A stretch of 58,887 bases of DNA from Pseudomonadota bacterium (GTDB lineage Bacteria > Pseudomonadota > Gammaproteobacteria > Xanthomonadales > Rhodanobacteraceae): assembly GCA_021793575.1 (NCBI GenBank), contig JAJYSM010000014.1:1-58887 (forward strand), written 5' to 3'. Made by a program: the position numbers and the translations under genes. Under the pieces are notes generated by a model. That model was not told the DNA's origin, searched no databases, and saw nothing but the letters and a program-made list of their open reading frames with translations. Shown piece after piece: positions 33,940 through 45,511 of the stretch. Positions within the stretch are counted from its first letter, which is position 1, and each line of letters begins with the position of its first letter.

Positions 33940-34893
33940 ATGTCGATGATTTCGGAGACCCCTTACGCACGACTCACGCCCGACCTGCTGCTGGACGCCG
34001 TCGGCGCCTGCGGACTGTGGCCGGACGGGCGGCTGCTGGCGCTGAACAGCTACGAGAACCGCGTGTGGCAGGTCGGCCTGGAAGAAGATGCGCCGGTGAT
34101 CGCGAAGTTCTATCGCCCAAACCGCTGGAGCGACGCGGCGATCATCGAGGAACACACCTTCGCGCAGGAGCTGGCTGCGGCCGAACTGCCGGTGGTGGTG
34201 CCGCTGGTGTTCGCCGGCCGCACGCTGCTGCTGCACGACGGCTTCCGCTACGCCCTGACGCCGCGCCGCGGCGGTCGCGCGCCGGCGCTGGAATCGCCCG
34301 ACCAGCTGCAGTGGCTGGGCCGGCTGATCGCGCGCATGCACGTGGTCGGCGCACGCCAGCCGTTCGCCCAGCGCGGCCGGCTCGACCGCGACACGATGGT
34401 GCAGCAGCCGATGCGCGCGGCGCTGGCATCGAGCCTGCTGCCGGCGTCGCTGCAGCCGAATTACCGCGCCGCCGCGCTGCGGCTGGATGCCGCCATCGCC
34501 GCACGCACGCAGGCGCTCGGCCCGCTGCAACAGCTGCGCCTGCACGGCGACTGCCACCCCGGCAACGTGCTGTGGACGGACGCCGGCCCGCACTTCGTCG
34601 ACTTCGACGACGCCCGCAGCGGCCCGGCGGTGCAGGATCTGTGGATGCTGGCCAACGACGAGCGCGCGATGCAGGCGCTGCTCGAGGGTTACCAGCAGTT
34701 TCGCGATTTCGATCACGCCGAGCTGGCGCTGATCCCGGCGCTGCGCGCGATGCGCCAGCTGCACTACGCCGGCTGGATCGCCGCGCGCTGGCACGATCCC
34801 GCGTTCCCCGCCGCGTTTCCGTTCGCTGCCGAGGCGCGCTGGTGGGAGCAGCACATCGCCGACCTGCACGAACTGGCCGACGAGCTGGAATAA
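33940..34893 (+). CDS. srkA: Stress response kinase A (SrkA/YihE family)
   Basis: A 317-residue aminoglycoside-phosphotransferase-fold kinase. It has NSYENRVWQV at 36-45, VIAKFYRPNRWS with the ATP-contacting lysine near 55, catalytic HGDCHPGNVLW near 204 and metal-binding VDFDDARSG near 224. The family phosphorylates protein Ser/Thr and protects cells from envelope and oxidative stress in Enterobacteria. It is the first gene in the window that looks like ordinary chromosomal content, 40 bases after the aminotransferase and followed by REP elements. Confidence 0.85.
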   Translation: MSMISETPYARLTPDLLLDAVGACGLWPDGRLLALNSYENRVWQVGLEEDAPVIAKFYRPNRWSDAAIIEEHTFAQELAAAELPVVVPLVFAGRTLLLHDGFRYALTPRRGGRAPALESPDQLQWLGRLIARMHVVGARQPFAQRGRLDRDTMVQQPMRAALASSLLPASLQPNYRAAALRLDAAIAARTQALGPLQQLRLHGDCHPGNVLWTDAGPHFVDFDDARSGPAVQDLWMLANDERAMQALLEGYQQFRDFDHAELALIPALRAMRQLHYAGWIAARWHDPAFPAAFPFAAEARWWEQHIADLHELADELE

Positions 34894-34917
34894 CAAACAT
34901 GCGGGAGCAACTTCAAT

Positions 34918-34996
34918 GTGGGAGCGACTTCAGTCGCGATGCTTCTGCTCTCAGGCTGCATCAAAGCAAAGGCATCGCGACTGAAGTCGCTCCCAC
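34918..34996. repeat. REP inverted pair (REPIN-type)
   Basis: GTGGGAGCGACTTCAGTCGC reads forward at 34918-34937 and its reverse complement ends at 34996, so two REP units face each other around a short spacer. A partial third unit, AAGTCGCTCCCAC, is at 35000-35012. The motif matches REP families spread through xanthomonad genomes and is seen twice more near 41.1-41.4 kb. No associated RAYT transposase gene is in the window. Confidence 0.85.
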
Positions 34997-35046
34997 ATTG
35001 AAGTCGCTCCCACCATCACCCATCCCCTCTCGTTCCGGAGTTCCGC

Positions 35047-35478
35047 ATGCGCACCATCCTGTTCCGCCTGATCGGCATCCTCGAAATCGCCGGCGGCCTC
35101 TACGGCGTGGGCGCCATGCTGCGCCACCTGCTGCCGCTGGGTTCGCATGACAGCATCGTGGCGCTGATCGGGCTGGCGCTGTTCGGCTTCGTGCTGGCTG
35201 CCGGCGTGCAGCTGGTCGACGGCAGCGAGCGCGGCGTGCGCATGTCGAGCTGGGCGCAGCTGCTGCAGATCCCGCTGCTCGCCACGCCGATCTTCAGCTA
35301 CGCGCTGCACTGCGGTGCCTACTTCAACCTCGAGACCACCGCACACCTGGTGCGCCCGTGGCTGAGCTGGAATTTCGGCACGCAGGGCTTCGCGCTGGCC
35401 AGCACCGGGCCGTCGGTATCGCGCTTCGGCATCAACTTGCTGGCGCTGCTGTCGTGGCTGGTGCTCAAGCTGCGTTGA
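35047..35478 (+). CDS. Small hypothetical membrane protein
   Basis: A 143-residue protein with about four hydrophobic segments (roughly 5-25, 35-60, 70-90, 120-142) and few charged residues. No domain is recognised. It starts soon after the REP pair, behind GGAG, and ends 28 bases before the VOC gene. Coding is supported by length, a clean ribosome site and membrane-like composition. Confidence 0.65.
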   Translation: MRTILFRLIGILEIAGGLYGVGAMLRHLLPLGSHDSIVALIGLALFGFVLAAGVQLVDGSERGVRMSSWAQLLQIPLLATPIFSYALHCGAYFNLETTAHLVRPWLSWNFGTQGFALASTGPSVSRFGINLLALLSWLVLKLR

Positions 35479-35506
35479 TTGATCCGACCGCCCAAGGAGA
35501 CACGTC

Positions 35507-35842
35507 ATGGCACGCCCCTGTTACATCGAACTGCCCGCCGCAGACCTCGCCTCCGCCAAGGCGTTCTATGCCCGCGCCTTCGGCTGGTCGCTGAGCGACT
35601 TCGGCCCCAGCTACGCGGCCACCACCACCGGCGATGTCGACGTGGGCCTGCAGGGCGACATGCGCGAGGCGCCGACGGCGCCGCTGCCGGTGATCCTGGT
35701 GGACGACCTCGAGGCGGCGCTGGCCGCCGTCACTGCGGCGGGTGGCGTCATGGCGCGACCGATCTTCGCCTTTCCCGGCGGCCGCCGTTTCCAGTTTCGC
35801 GACCCGCACGGCAACGAGCTGGCGGTGATGCAGGCGGACTGA
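35507..35842 (+). CDS. VOC (glyoxalase/bleomycin-resistance fold) protein
   Basis: A 111-residue protein with the paired beta-alpha-beta-beta-beta pattern of the vicinal oxygen chelate fold: CYIELPAADLASAKAFYARAF at the start and FQFRDPHGNELAVMQ at the end. It starts behind AAGGAG. Such small VOC proteins act on varied substrates; no specific reaction can be proposed. Confidence 0.75.
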   Translation: MARPCYIELPAADLASAKAFYARAFGWSLSDFGPSYAATTTGDVDVGLQGDMREAPTAPLPVILVDDLEAALAAVTAAGGVMARPIFAFPGGRRFQFRDPHGNELAVMQAD

Positions 35843-35880
35843 ACCGCCGGGCGGCGGCGTGCTGCCGGTAGAATGCGGCG

Positions 35881-37062
35881 ATGAATACACCCGCCAGCGT
35901 CGCAGCCCTGCCCGTGATCCGCCTGAAATCCGATCGCGCGCCGGGCCACCCGTGGGTATGGTCGGCGCAGATCTACAAGCCCACGTCGAAGTTGCCGCCG
36001 GGCAGCGTGGTGGAGGTGCAGGACGCGAAGGACCGCTTCGTCGGCCGCGCGTTCTGGAACGGCCATGCGCGCATCGCGCTGCGAATGCTCGACACGCATC
36101 CCGAAACGACTATTGATGCCGAATGGATCGCCGCGCGCATCGCCCGCGCGGTGCAGCTGCGGCGCGACTGGCTGCAGCTCGACGGCGCCACCGATGCGTG
36201 GCGCGTGGTGCATAGCGAGGGCGACGGCCTGTCCGGGCTGATCGTCGACCGCTACGCCAACATCCTGGTGATCGAGTACTTCGCCGCCGGCATGTGGAAA
36301 TTCCGCGAGGCGATCCACGCTGCGCTGCTCGACCATTTCCCCGGCGCACGCCTGTACTGGTTCGCCGAGTCGCACGTGCAGAAGCAGGAGTCGTTCGACG
36401 TGCGCAGCCCCGATGCGCCCGAAGCCGTCGAGGTGCACGAGCACGGCCTGCGCTTCCACGCGGCGCCCGGCTCGGGCCACAAGACCGGCTTCTTCGCCGA
36501 CCAGCGCGACAACCGCAGGCGCTTCGCGGAACTGGCGAAGGGTCGCCGCGTGCTCGACCTGTGCTGCAACGCCGGCGGCTTCGCGGTGCACGCGATGGCG
36601 GCTGGTGCTCAGGCGGCGGTGGGCGTGGATCTGGACGCCGGCATCCTGGAGATCGCCCGCGCCAACGCCGCCGCCAACGCTGTCGCGGTGAGCTTCGAGC
36701 AGGCCGACATCTTCGACTGGGTGCGCGCCGCGGTGGCGCGCGGCGAGCGCTACGACGCGGTGGTGCTGGACCCGGCCAAGCTCACCCGCGACCGCAGCAA
36801 GGTGATGGACGCGCTGAAGAAATATTTCGCGATGAACCGCATGGTGCTGGACATCATCCCGCCCGGCGGCCTGCTGCTGACCTGCTCGTGCACCGGCCTG
36901 GTCGGCGAGGGCGAGTTTCTGGAAATGCTGCGCCGGGTGGCGCTGAACGCCGGCCGCGAAATCCAGGTGCTGGAAACGCGCGGCGCCGGCGCCGACCACC
37001 CGTTCCGCACCGACGTGCCGGAGGGGCGCTACCTGAAGGCGGTGTACTGCCAGGTGCTGTAG
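35881..37062 (+). CDS. rlmI: Class I SAM-dependent rRNA methyltransferase (RlmI-like)
   Basis: This protein has 393 residues. An N-terminal PUA-like domain (RLKSDRAPGHPWVWSAQI near 14, GSVVEVQDAKDRFVG near 42) is followed by a Rossmann methyltransferase with RVLDLCCNAGGFAVHA near 222 and DAVVLDPAKL near 296. RlmI methylates a cytosine of 23S rRNA. The catalytic-site motif here is LDPAKL rather than the usual DPP, and CSC near the end provides a candidate nucleophile. It runs head-on into the aminotransferase gene, with 16 bases between stops. Confidence 0.78.
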   Translation: MNTPASVAALPVIRLKSDRAPGHPWVWSAQIYKPTSKLPPGSVVEVQDAKDRFVGRAFWNGHARIALRMLDTHPETTIDAEWIAARIARAVQLRRDWLQLDGATDAWRVVHSEGDGLSGLIVDRYANILVIEYFAAGMWKFREAIHAALLDHFPGARLYWFAESHVQKQESFDVRSPDAPEAVEVHEHGLRFHAAPGSGHKTGFFADQRDNRRRFAELAKGRRVLDLCCNAGGFAVHAMAAGAQAAVGVDLDAGILEIARANAAANAVAVSFEQADIFDWVRAAVARGERYDAVVLDPAKLTRDRSKVMDALKKYFAMNRMVLDIIPPGGLLLTCSCTGLVGEGEFLEMLRRVALNAGREIQVLETRGAGADHPFRTDVPEGRYLKAVYCQVL

Positions 37063-37078
37063 CGCGCAGCCGCCGCCG

Positions 37079-38332
37079 TCACTCCGGCGCGGCGGCTTTC
37101 GCCTTCGTCGCCGCAGGCAGCAACCCGTCCGCCCGCAGCATCGCCTTGATCCCGCGCAGCGCCTGGCGGATGCGATCGCGGTTCTCGATCAGGGCGAAGC
37201 GCACGTGATCGTCGCCGTACTCGCCGAAGCCGATGCCGGGCGACACCGACACCTTCGCCTCGGCCAGCAGCTTCTTGGCGAACTCCAGCGAGCCCAGATG
37301 CGCATACGGCGCGGGAATCTTCGCCCACACGTACATCGACGCCTTCGGCGTGTCGACCATCCAGCCGGCCTCGTGCAGGCCCTTGACCAGCACGTCGCGG
37401 CGCTGCTGGTAGCGCGCGGCGATCTCGCGCACGCACTGCTGATCGCCCTCCAGCGCGGCGATCGCCGCCACCTGCAGCGGGGTGAAGGTGCCGTAGTCGT
37501 GGTAGCTCTTGATGCGCGCCAGCGCGTTGACCAGCTCCGCATTGCCGACCATGAAGCCGATCCGCCAGCCGGCCATGTTGTAGCTCTTGGACAGGGTGAA
37601 GAATTCCACCGCGATGTCCTTCGCGCCCGCCACCTGCATGATCGAGGGCGCCTTCCAGCCGTCGTAGGTGATGTCGGCGTAGGCCAGGTCGTGCACCACC
37701 AGCACGTCGTACTGTTTGGCCAGCGCAATCACCCGCTCGAAGAAATCCAGCTCCACGCACTGCGCCGTGGGGTTGGACGGAAAGCCGAGGATCATCATCT
37801 TCGGCTTCGGGATGCTCTCGCGGATGCCGCGCTCGAGCTCGGCGAAAAAGTCGATGCCCGGCGCCATCGGGATCGAGCGGATCTGCGCGCCGGCTATCAC
37901 CGCGCCGTAGATGTGGATCGGATAGCTGGGGTTGGGCACCAGCACGGTATCGCCGCGATCCAGCGTGGCCAGCATCAGGTGGGCCAGGCCCTCCTTCGAG
38001 CCGATCGTGACGATCGCCTCGCTGTCCGGATCGATGGCCACGCCGTAGCGCTCGGCGTACCAGTGCGCGATTGCGCGGCGCAGCCGCGGTATCCCCTTCG
38101 AGGTGGAATAGCCGTGGGTGTCGGGGCGCTGCGCCACCGTACACAACTTCTCCACGATGTGCGGCGGCGTGGCGCCGTCGGGGTTGCCCATCGACAGATC
38201 GACGATATCCTCGCCGCGACGGCGCGCGGCCATCTTCAGTTCGGCGGTGATGTTGAACACGTAGGGCGGCAGCCGCTCGATGCGCGCGAAGCGGCGCGGG
38301 GCGGACGCGGGGGCGGAACGGGGCTCGGTCAT
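37079..38332 (-). CDS. alaC: Alanine-type aminotransferase (AlaC-like), class I/II
   Basis: This 417-residue PLP enzyme starts at 38330-38332. An upstream in-frame extension is possible but lacks family resemblance. [19 protein letters not shown] near 46 and [15 protein letters not shown] near 76 match the AlaC group. The PLP lysine is in [15 protein letters not shown], and the C-terminal arginine is in [15 protein letters not shown]. It would interconvert pyruvate and alanine with glutamate. It diverges from rmuC. Confidence 0.8.
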   Translation of the reverse strand: MTEPRSAPASAPRRFARIERLPPYVFNITAELKMAARRRGEDIVDLSMGNPDGATPPHIVEKLCTVAQRPDTHGYSTSKGIPRLRRAIAHWYAERYGVAIDPDSEAIVTIGSKEGLAHLMLATLDRGDTVLVPNPSYPIHIYGAVIAGAQIRSIPMAPGIDFFAELERGIRESIPKPKMMILGFPSNPTAQCVELDFFERVIALAKQYDVLVVHDLAYADITYDGWKAPSIMQVAGAKDIAVEFFTLSKSYNMAGWRIGFMVGNAELVNALARIKSYHDYGTFTPLQVAAIAALEGDQQCVREIAARYQQRRDVLVKGLHEAGWMVDTPKASMYVWAKIPAPYAHLGSLEFAKKLLAEAKVSVSPGIGFGEYGDDHVRFALIENRDRIRQALRGIKAMLRADGLLPAATKAKAAAPE

Positions 38333-38537
38333 GGCAGGTCTCGTCAACGTAAGCGCCCGGAACCGTCCGAGCGACGCCGGCCGCGAGGCGGCCTGCCCGC
38401 GCGCTGTGCAGCGCCCGGATCGGGCAACCATATCGCGGGCGACGGCGGCCGTCGAGCCTGCACGCGGCTAACCGTGCGTCCCGGCGCTGGCGACGACAGC
38501 GCGTAAACTTGCAGCCTTCAACCCGACGGAGTGGCCC

Positions 38538-39983
38538 ATGCCGATGACCGATCTGCTGCTGCTGGCGCTGCTGGCGGTGGCGCTGATCCTGCTGGCGCTG
38601 CAGATCGCGCTGCTGCTGCGTGGGCGCGGCGATGCCGGACTCGGCAGCCGTCTGGATGCGCTGAAGGACGACGGCGAACGCCTGCAGCGCGCGCTGCGCG
38701 AGGAGCAGCGCAGCGGCCGCGAGGAGCTGCAGCAGGGCTTCGACCGCTTCCGCACGCATGTGGGCGAGCAGCTCGGCGCGGTGTCGCAGCAGCAGGCCGA
38801 GCGCATCGACGGCTTCAGCCAGCGGCTGGCCCAGCTCACCGAACGCACCGACACCGGCCTGCAGGCGCTGGCCCGGCGACTGGCGGACGACGCCCACCGC
38901 AGCCGCGAGGAGCTCACCCTCGCGCTCAACCGCTTCGGCGAGCAGCAGCAGCAGCGGCTGGCCGCGCTCGCCGCCGAGCACGAAAAGCGCATGGGCGAGG
39001 TGCGCGCCACGCTGGAAGCCAAGCTCGGCGCGATCCAGCAGGACAACGCCGCCCAGCTCGAACAGATGCGCGCCACCGTCGACGAAAAGCTGCAGAGCAC
39101 GCTGGAGACGCGGCTCGGCCAGTCGTTCGCGCTGGTCTCCGAGCGACTGGAGGCGGTGCAACGCGGGCTCGGCGAAATGCAGAACCTCGCCATCGGCGTG
39201 GGCGACCTCAGGCGCGTGCTGACCAATGTGAAGAAGCGCGGCATCTTCGGCGAAGTGCAGTTGGGCGCGCTGCTGGAGGACATGCTCACCGCCGAGCAGT
39301 ACGCCTGCAACGTGGTCACCGTGCCGGGCAGCAGCGAGCGGGTCGAGTTCGCCATCCGCATGCCGGGCCAGGACGAGGGCGAGCACGTCTACCTGCCGAT
39401 CGACGCCAAGTTTCCGGTGGAGGACTACCAGCGCCTGCTCGACGCGCAGGAAGCCAGCGACGTCGAGGCCGCCAACGCGGCCGGCCGCGCGCTGGAAAAC
39501 CGCGTGCGCGAGGAGGCCAGGCGCATCCACGCCAAGTACGTGGCGCCGCCGCACACCACCGATTTCGCCGTGCTCTACCTGCCCACCGAAGGCCTGTATG
39601 CGGAGGTGATCCGCCGCCCCGGGCTGTTCGAGCAGCTGCAGCGCGAGCACCGCGTCACGGTGGCCGGCCCGACCACCCTCAGCGCCCTGCTCAACAGCCT
39701 GCAGATGGGCTTCCGCACGCTGGCGATCGCCAAGCGCAGCAGCGAGGTGTGGAAGATCCTGGGCGCCGTGAAGACCGAATTCGGCAAGTTCGGCCTGGTG
39801 CTGGACAAGACCCGCAAGCAGCTCGACGCCGCGCGCAACAGCATCGACAGCGCCGGCGTGCGCACCCGCGTGATCGAGCGCAAGCTGCGCGAGGTGGAGT
39901 CGCTGTCGGCCGCGGCCAGCATCGAGCTGCTGGGCGAAGGATCGGCGACGGAGTCCGACGATGAGGACGCCGGCGCCGAGTGA
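38538..39983 (+). CDS. rmuC: DNA recombination protein RmuC
   Basis: This protein has 481 residues. One membrane helix (about 5-28) is followed by a long coiled coil (about 40-215) rich in Gln and Glu. A restriction-endonuclease-like core has [15 protein letters not shown] near 247, [17 protein letters not shown] near 285 and [16 protein letters not shown] near 395. RmuC limits DNA inversions between short repeats by an unclear mechanism. All expected parts are present and the length is normal. Confidence 0.88.
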   Translation: MPMTDLLLLALLAVALILLALQIALLLRGRGDAGLGSRLDALKDDGERLQRALREEQRSGREELQQGFDRFRTHVGEQLGAVSQQQAERIDGFSQRLAQLTERTDTGLQALARRLADDAHRSREELTLALNRFGEQQQQRLAALAAEHEKRMGEVRATLEAKLGAIQQDNAAQLEQMRATVDEKLQSTLETRLGQSFALVSERLEAVQRGLGEMQNLAIGVGDLRRVLTNVKKRGIFGEVQLGALLEDMLTAEQYACNVVTVPGSSERVEFAIRMPGQDEGEHVYLPIDAKFPVEDYQRLLDAQEASDVEAANAAGRALENRVREEARRIHAKYVAPPHTTDFAVLYLPTEGLYAEVIRRPGLFEQLQREHRVTVAGPTTLSALLNSLQMGFRTLAIAKRSSEVWKILGAVKTEFGKFGLVLDKTRKQLDAARNSIDSAGVRTRVIERKLREVESLSAAASIELLGEGSATESDDEDAGAE

Positions 39984-40138
39984 GTCGGGGTGCGCGCATC
40001 CGGATCGCGATCTCACCCGTACAAGCCGGCACAACCCCACAGATCGTGGGCCTGCATGGCCTGCAATCCCGTGTCGGCATGGCGTCCCACCGACGCTGGG
40101 CCGCTAAACTTGTTCCTTCGACGGTTTCAGGATCCCGC

Positions 40139-40741
40139 ATGAGCGATCACGCCAAGCCCCACGATGTCACCCGCGAGCAGGCCGAGGAGGCCGTGCGCGT
40201 GCTGCTGCGCTGGGCCGGGGAAGACCCGGCCCGCGAAGGCCTGCTGGATACCCCCAGGCGGGTCGTCAAGGCCTATGGCGACTGGTTTGGCGGCTATGCG
40301 GACGATCCGGCCGACTATCTCAAGCGCACCTTCAAGGAGGTCGAAGGCTACGACGAGATGGTGGTGCTGCGCGACATCGAGTTCGAGAGCCACTGCGAGC
40401 ACCACATGGCGCCGATCATCGGCCGCGCCCACGTCGCCTACATGCCGGTCAACCGGGTGGTCGGCATCAGCAAGCTGGCACGCGTGGTCGACGGCTATGC
40501 GCGCCGCTTCCAGGTGCAGGAAAAACTCACCGCGCAGATCGCCCAGTGCATCCAGGAAACCCTGCAGCCGGCCGGCGTGGCGGTGGTGATCGATGCCAGC
40601 CACGAGTGCATGACCACCCGCGGCGTGCACAAGCGTGGCGTGTCGATGGTGACCAGCCAGATGCTCGGCAGCTTCCGCGAGGACGCGCGCACGCGGATGG
40701 AGTTCCTGCAATTCATCGGCCTGCGCGGCGTGTCCCGCTGA
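40139..40741 (+). CDS. folE: GTP cyclohydrolase I
   Basis: This 200-residue enzyme would convert GTP to dihydroneopterin triphosphate for folate synthesis. Zinc ligands are C86 and H89 in SHCEHHMAP and C157 in [34 protein letters not shown] is the family core. The start is the ATG at 40139. A short non-coding gap (155 bases) separates it from rmuC. The stop overlaps a possible CTG start of the next gene. Confidence 0.92.
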   Translation: MSDHAKPHDVTREQAEEAVRVLLRWAGEDPAREGLLDTPRRVVKAYGDWFGGYADDPADYLKRTFKEVEGYDEMVVLRDIEFESHCEHHMAPIIGRAHVAYMPVNRVVGISKLARVVDGYARRFQVQEKLTAQIAQCIQETLQPAGVAVVIDASHECMTTRGVHKRGVSMVTSQMLGSFREDARTRMEFLQFIGLRGVSR

Positions 40742-41076
40742 ACGCGCGGCGCCACGGCGTGCTGGCGCTGGCGCTGCTGCTGGCGCCGCTGCTGGCACAG
40801 GCGCAGAGCACGCCGGCGGAATACCTGAAGCAGTTCGACCGCAACGGCGACGGGCGCGTCAGCGAAGCGGAATACGTGGCCTGGATGAGCCGCGGTTTCC
40901 AACGCATGGACCGCAACGGCGACGGCGTGCTCGAAGCGGACGAACTGCCCGGCGGCCGCGGCAAACCGATCACCCTGAAACGCTTCCAGGACAACCTGCG
41001 CCGCCAGTTTCACCGGCTCGATCGCAACCACGACGGCTACCTCAGCGCACGCGAGCTGACCGCGCCGCCGCGCTAA
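40738..41076 (+). CDS. Secreted EF-hand protein with three calcium-binding loops
   Basis: This protein would have about 112 residues if it begins at a CTG that overlaps the folE stop (CTGA). That start gives a good signal peptide: NARRHG, a hydrophobic run, then AQAQS. A GTG at 40759 is the alternative but leaves no positive N-region. Three EF-hand loops follow: [24 protein letters not shown] and [12 protein letters not shown]. Calcium binding in the periplasm is likely; the partner is unknown. REP sequences begin three bases after its stop. Confidence 0.65.
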   Translation: MNARRHGVLALALLLAPLLAQAQSTPAEYLKQFDRNGDGRVSEAEYVAWMSRGFQRMDRNGDGVLEADELPGGRGKPITLKRFQDNLRRQFHRLDRNHDGYLSARELTAPPR

Positions 41077-41078
41077 CG

Positions 41079-41450
41079 GTGGGAGCGACTTCAGTCGCGA
41101 TGCCTTTGCTTTGATGCAGCATCAGAACAAGAGCATCGCGACTGAAGTCGCTCCCACAGAAGTCGCTCCCACTGAAGCTGCTCTTTTAAGAAGCTGCTCC
41201 CGGGTAAATCGTTCAGCGCCGGCCAACCGGACAGCCTGCCATGCGTCGGCGCTGTGCCCATCCAGCGTGGCCCAGCCGGTGAGCTCGGCTGTGGGAGCGA
41301 CTTCAGTCGCGATGCCTTTGCTTTGATGCAGCATCAGAACAAGAGCATCGCGACTGAAGTCGGTCCCACAGATGTCGGTCCCACTGAAGCTGGTCCCCCA
41401 AGAAGCTGCTCCCGGGTAAATCGTGCAGCGCCGGCCAACCGGACAGCCTG
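41079..41450. repeat. 160-bp direct duplication with two REP pairs
   Basis: Bases 41079-41238 and 41291-41450 are near-identical 160-bp copies. Each opens with a REP inverted pair (41079-41157 and 41291-41369) and ends in the same 40-base tail, GAAGCTGCTCCCGGGTAAAT onward. Differences are mainly single substitutions, including several CTCCC to GTCCC changes. The space between the copies is filled by a ligB-like fragment. No gene is supported in this 387-base stretch between the EF-hand gene and ligB. Confidence 0.88.
41238..41293 (-). repeat. Copied fragment of the ligB coding sequence
   Basis: These 56 bases match 41580-41635 inside ligB with three substitutions. Read on the minus strand they encode the same type of peptide, WATLDGHSADAWQAV against [15 protein letters not shown] in LigB. 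The fragment lies between the two 160-bp copies, so part of the 3' end of ligB was duplicated together with the REP region. It has no start and is not a gene. Confidence 0.85.
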
Positions 41451-41463
41451 CGCACGCTGCCGC

Positions 41464-43209
<1,746 letters not shown>

Positions 43210-43261
43210 TCAGACGCGGCGGGCGACGGCGCGCGTAGGCGGCCACCGCGCTGCTGGGGCG

Positions 43262-44038
43262 CTATCGGACGACCGGCTGGCCCGCGATCGGCCACGGTGT
43301 CTCGCCCTCGAAACGGCCGTGCGGCCCGAAGCGGCGTTCGATGATCACGCCGTCGCCGGCATGCCCGATCGCCACCAGCGTGCTGGCGCGGGTGCCGTAA
43401 TGCTCGCCGCGCAGGAACGCCGCCGACAGCCAGCGCTCGCGCGCCAGCCCCACGCCGGTATCCGGCAGCTGCGCATCGGGCGCCAGCTGCTCATCGGCGA
43501 GCGCGTCGAACAGCGGCGCAAAGTCGCGTTCGCCGCCGTCGTCGATCCAGCCCTGCAGGCGCTGCATCAGCGCGCGCGTCTTCGGCCACGGCGTATTGAA
43601 ATCGGCGTTGGACAGACCGTGCACGCCCGCGCTCACCGGCTGCATCCGCGGCTGCGGGCGATTGCCCAGATAAAAGGCAGCCTGCGCATCGAAGGTCAGC
43701 AGGTTGAATGGCCGGTACGCCGCCGCCGAACGCAGCAGCTGCTGCGCGTGGCTGGCGGCGTCCGCGCTGCCGGCCAGGAAATCGGTCGCCAGCATCCCGC
43801 GTGACACGCCGAGCTGCGGATCGCGCGGGTCGCGCACGTTGGTCACCACGCAGCAGCGCCCCGCGTCGGTCACCCCCAGCCAGGTGCCGCCGGCCTGCAG
43901 ATCGCGGCCGCCGATGATCGGCCGATCGTCCCAGCGCGCCAGCGCCGCGCTGGGACGCGCGTGGAATTCATCGCGGTTGCCGAGCAGCAGCAGGCGCCAG
44001 CGTGGATGCGCCTGCCAGGCGAAGGCGATCAGGCACAT
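43262..44038 (-). CDS. NRDE/TANGO2-family protein
   Basis: A 258-residue protein that begins MCLIAFAW, with LLLLGNRDEFHARPSA near 16-31 holding the NRDE motif. GGTWLGVTDAGRCCVVTNVRDP near 50 and GLSNADFNTPWPK near 140 are also typical. The N-terminal Cys2 recalls Ntn-type hydrolases. TANGO2-type proteins are linked to haem or lipid transport in eukaryotes; the bacterial role is not established. Confidence 0.82.
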   Translation of the reverse strand: MCLIAFAWQAHPRWRLLLLGNRDEFHARPSAALARWDDRPIIGGRDLQAGGTWLGVTDAGRCCVVTNVRDPRDPQLGVSRGMLATDFLAGSADAASHAQQLLRSAAAYRPFNLLTFDAQAAFYLGNRPQPRMQPVSAGVHGLSNADFNTPWPKTRALMQRLQGWIDDGGERDFAPLFDALADEQLAPDAQLPDTGVGLARERWLSAAFLRGEHYGTRASTLVAIGHAGDGVIIERRFGPHGRFEGETPWPIAGQPVVR

Positions 44039-44126
44039 GCGCTGACGCCCTCACGCAAACCCTCGATGCGAGCGCGACCCGGCGCCCGGCATAGTGCAAG
44101 TATCCGCTGCGCCGGCGCCGCCGCGC

Positions 44127-45356
44127 TCATCCGAAAAACCAATAGCACACGCCGATCGAGGCCAGCACGCCGGCCAGGTCGGCCAGCAGCGCGCAGCCGA
44201 TGGTGTGCCGCACGCGCTTGATGCCGACCGCGCCGAAGTACACCGCGACCACGTAGAAGGTGGTCTCGGTGCTGCCCTGGATGGTGGCGGCGAGCAGCGC
44301 GGGAAAGCTGTCCACGCCGGAGTGGTGCATCGTCTCGATCAGCATCGCGCGCGCCGCGCTGCCGGAGAACGGTTTGACCAGCGCGGTCGGCAGCGCATCT
44401 ACGAAGCGATCATCCAGCCCCGCGTGCAGCACCAGCCAGCGGATGCCGGCCAGCGCAAAGTCCAGTGCCCCCGAGGCGCGCAGCACGCCCACCGCGCACA
44501 GCATCGCGATCAGGTACGGCAGCAGATCCTTCGCCACCTCGAAACCCTGTTTGGCACCGTCCACGAACGTCTCGAACAGCGGCACCCGTCGCCACGCCCC
44601 CGCGCACAGGAACGCGATGATCACGCCGAACAGCATCAGGTTGCCGAGTAGCTCCGACAGCGAGGCCAGCGCCACCGCCGTGAGCGAACTCAGCAGCGCG
44701 ACGAAGCCGGCCAGCAGCAGGCCGCCGCCGCCCAGCCACGCCAGCACCACCGGGTCGCGTAGCCGCAGCCGCTGCATCCAGGCCACCGACAGCAGCCCGG
44801 TGAGGTTGGCGGCGAAATGCGCCAGCAGGATCGGCAGGAACACCAGCGTGGGATCGGGCGCGCCGGCCTGCGCGCGATACATGAACACCGTTACCGGCAG
44901 CAGCGTCAGCGACGAGGCGTTGAGCACCAGAAACAGGATCTGCGCGTTGCTGGCGGTGTCGGCCGAGGGGTTCAGCGTCTGCAGCTCGCGCATCGCGCGC
45001 AGGCCGATCGGGGTGGCCGCGTTGTCCAGCCCCAGCGCGTTGGCGGCGAAGTTCAGCGTGATCAGCCCGATCGCCGGATGCCCGCGCGGCACCTCCGGCA
45101 TCAGCCGCGCAAACAGCGGCCCGAGCAGGCGCGCCAGCCGATCCACCAGCCCCGCCCGCTCCGCGATGCGCAGGAAACCCAGCCACAGGGTCAGCGTGCC
45201 GAACAGCAGCAGCATCACCTTCACCGACAGCTCGGCCATCGCGAACAGCGACGCCACCACCGCCGCAAACACCGCCGCGTCGCCACCGATCAGCCAGCGC
45301 GACAGCGCCGCCACCGCCGCCACCAGAAAAAACCCGAACCACAGCCGGTTCAGCAT
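44127..45356 (-). CDS. Fused SpmA/SpmB nucleoside-recognition membrane protein
   Basis: A 409-residue protein starting at 45354-45356. The first half resembles SpmA (TLWLGFLRIAERAGLVDRLA, LNFAANALGLDNAATPIGL). The second resembles SpmB (VDGAKQGFEVAKDLLPYLIAML and SGVDSFPALLAATIQGSTET). Each half carries a nucleoside-recognition (Gate) domain among several membrane segments. In spore formers the two are separate genes; fusions are common in Proteobacteria. The transported or sensed substrate is unknown. Confidence 0.82.
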   Translation of the reverse strand: MLNRLWFGFFLVAAVAALSRWLIGGDAAVFAAVVASLFAMAELSVKVMLLLFGTLTLWLGFLRIAERAGLVDRLARLLGPLFARLMPEVPRGHPAIGLITLNFAANALGLDNAATPIGLRAMRELQTLNPSADTASNAQILFLVLNASSLTLLPVTVFMYRAQAGAPDPTLVFLPILLAHFAANLTGLLSVAWMQRLRLRDPVVLAWLGGGGLLLAGFVALLSSLTAVALASLSELLGNLMLFGVIIAFLCAGAWRRVPLFETFVDGAKQGFEVAKDLLPYLIAMLCAVGVLRASGALDFALAGIRWLVLHAGLDDRFVDALPTALVKPFSGSAARAMLIETMHHSGVDSFPALLAATIQGSTETTFYVVAVYFGAVGIKRVRHTIGCALLADLAGVLASIGVCYWFFG

Positions 45357-45450
45357 GGGCGCGACGACGCGGCGGGAGAGGCAGGCATGCCCGCATTGTC
45401 GGCGACATCGGGGGTGGCGGCCAGCACCATCGTTCGCCAAACAGCTTCAA

Positions 45451-45480
45451 ACAAAATGCGGCAGGATTTCTCCTGCCGCA
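45451..45480 (-). terminator. Rho-independent terminator for the TonB receptor gene
   Basis: Read on the minus strand, TGCGGCAGGA and TCCTGCCGCA form a perfect 10-bp stem around a four-base loop (45457-45480). TTTTGTTT follows immediately. It lies about 30 bases after the receptor stop at 45512, in the right orientation. Confidence 0.85.
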
Positions 45481-45511
45481 CATGCTTCTCAAATCACATT
45501 ACACCTGCAGT

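Noticed and set aside
37029-40040. A 1003-codon minus-strand frame crossing rmuC and alaC.
   Set aside because: It is antisense to rmuC and out of frame with alaC, both of which have clear family motifs, and it has repetitive low-complexity composition.
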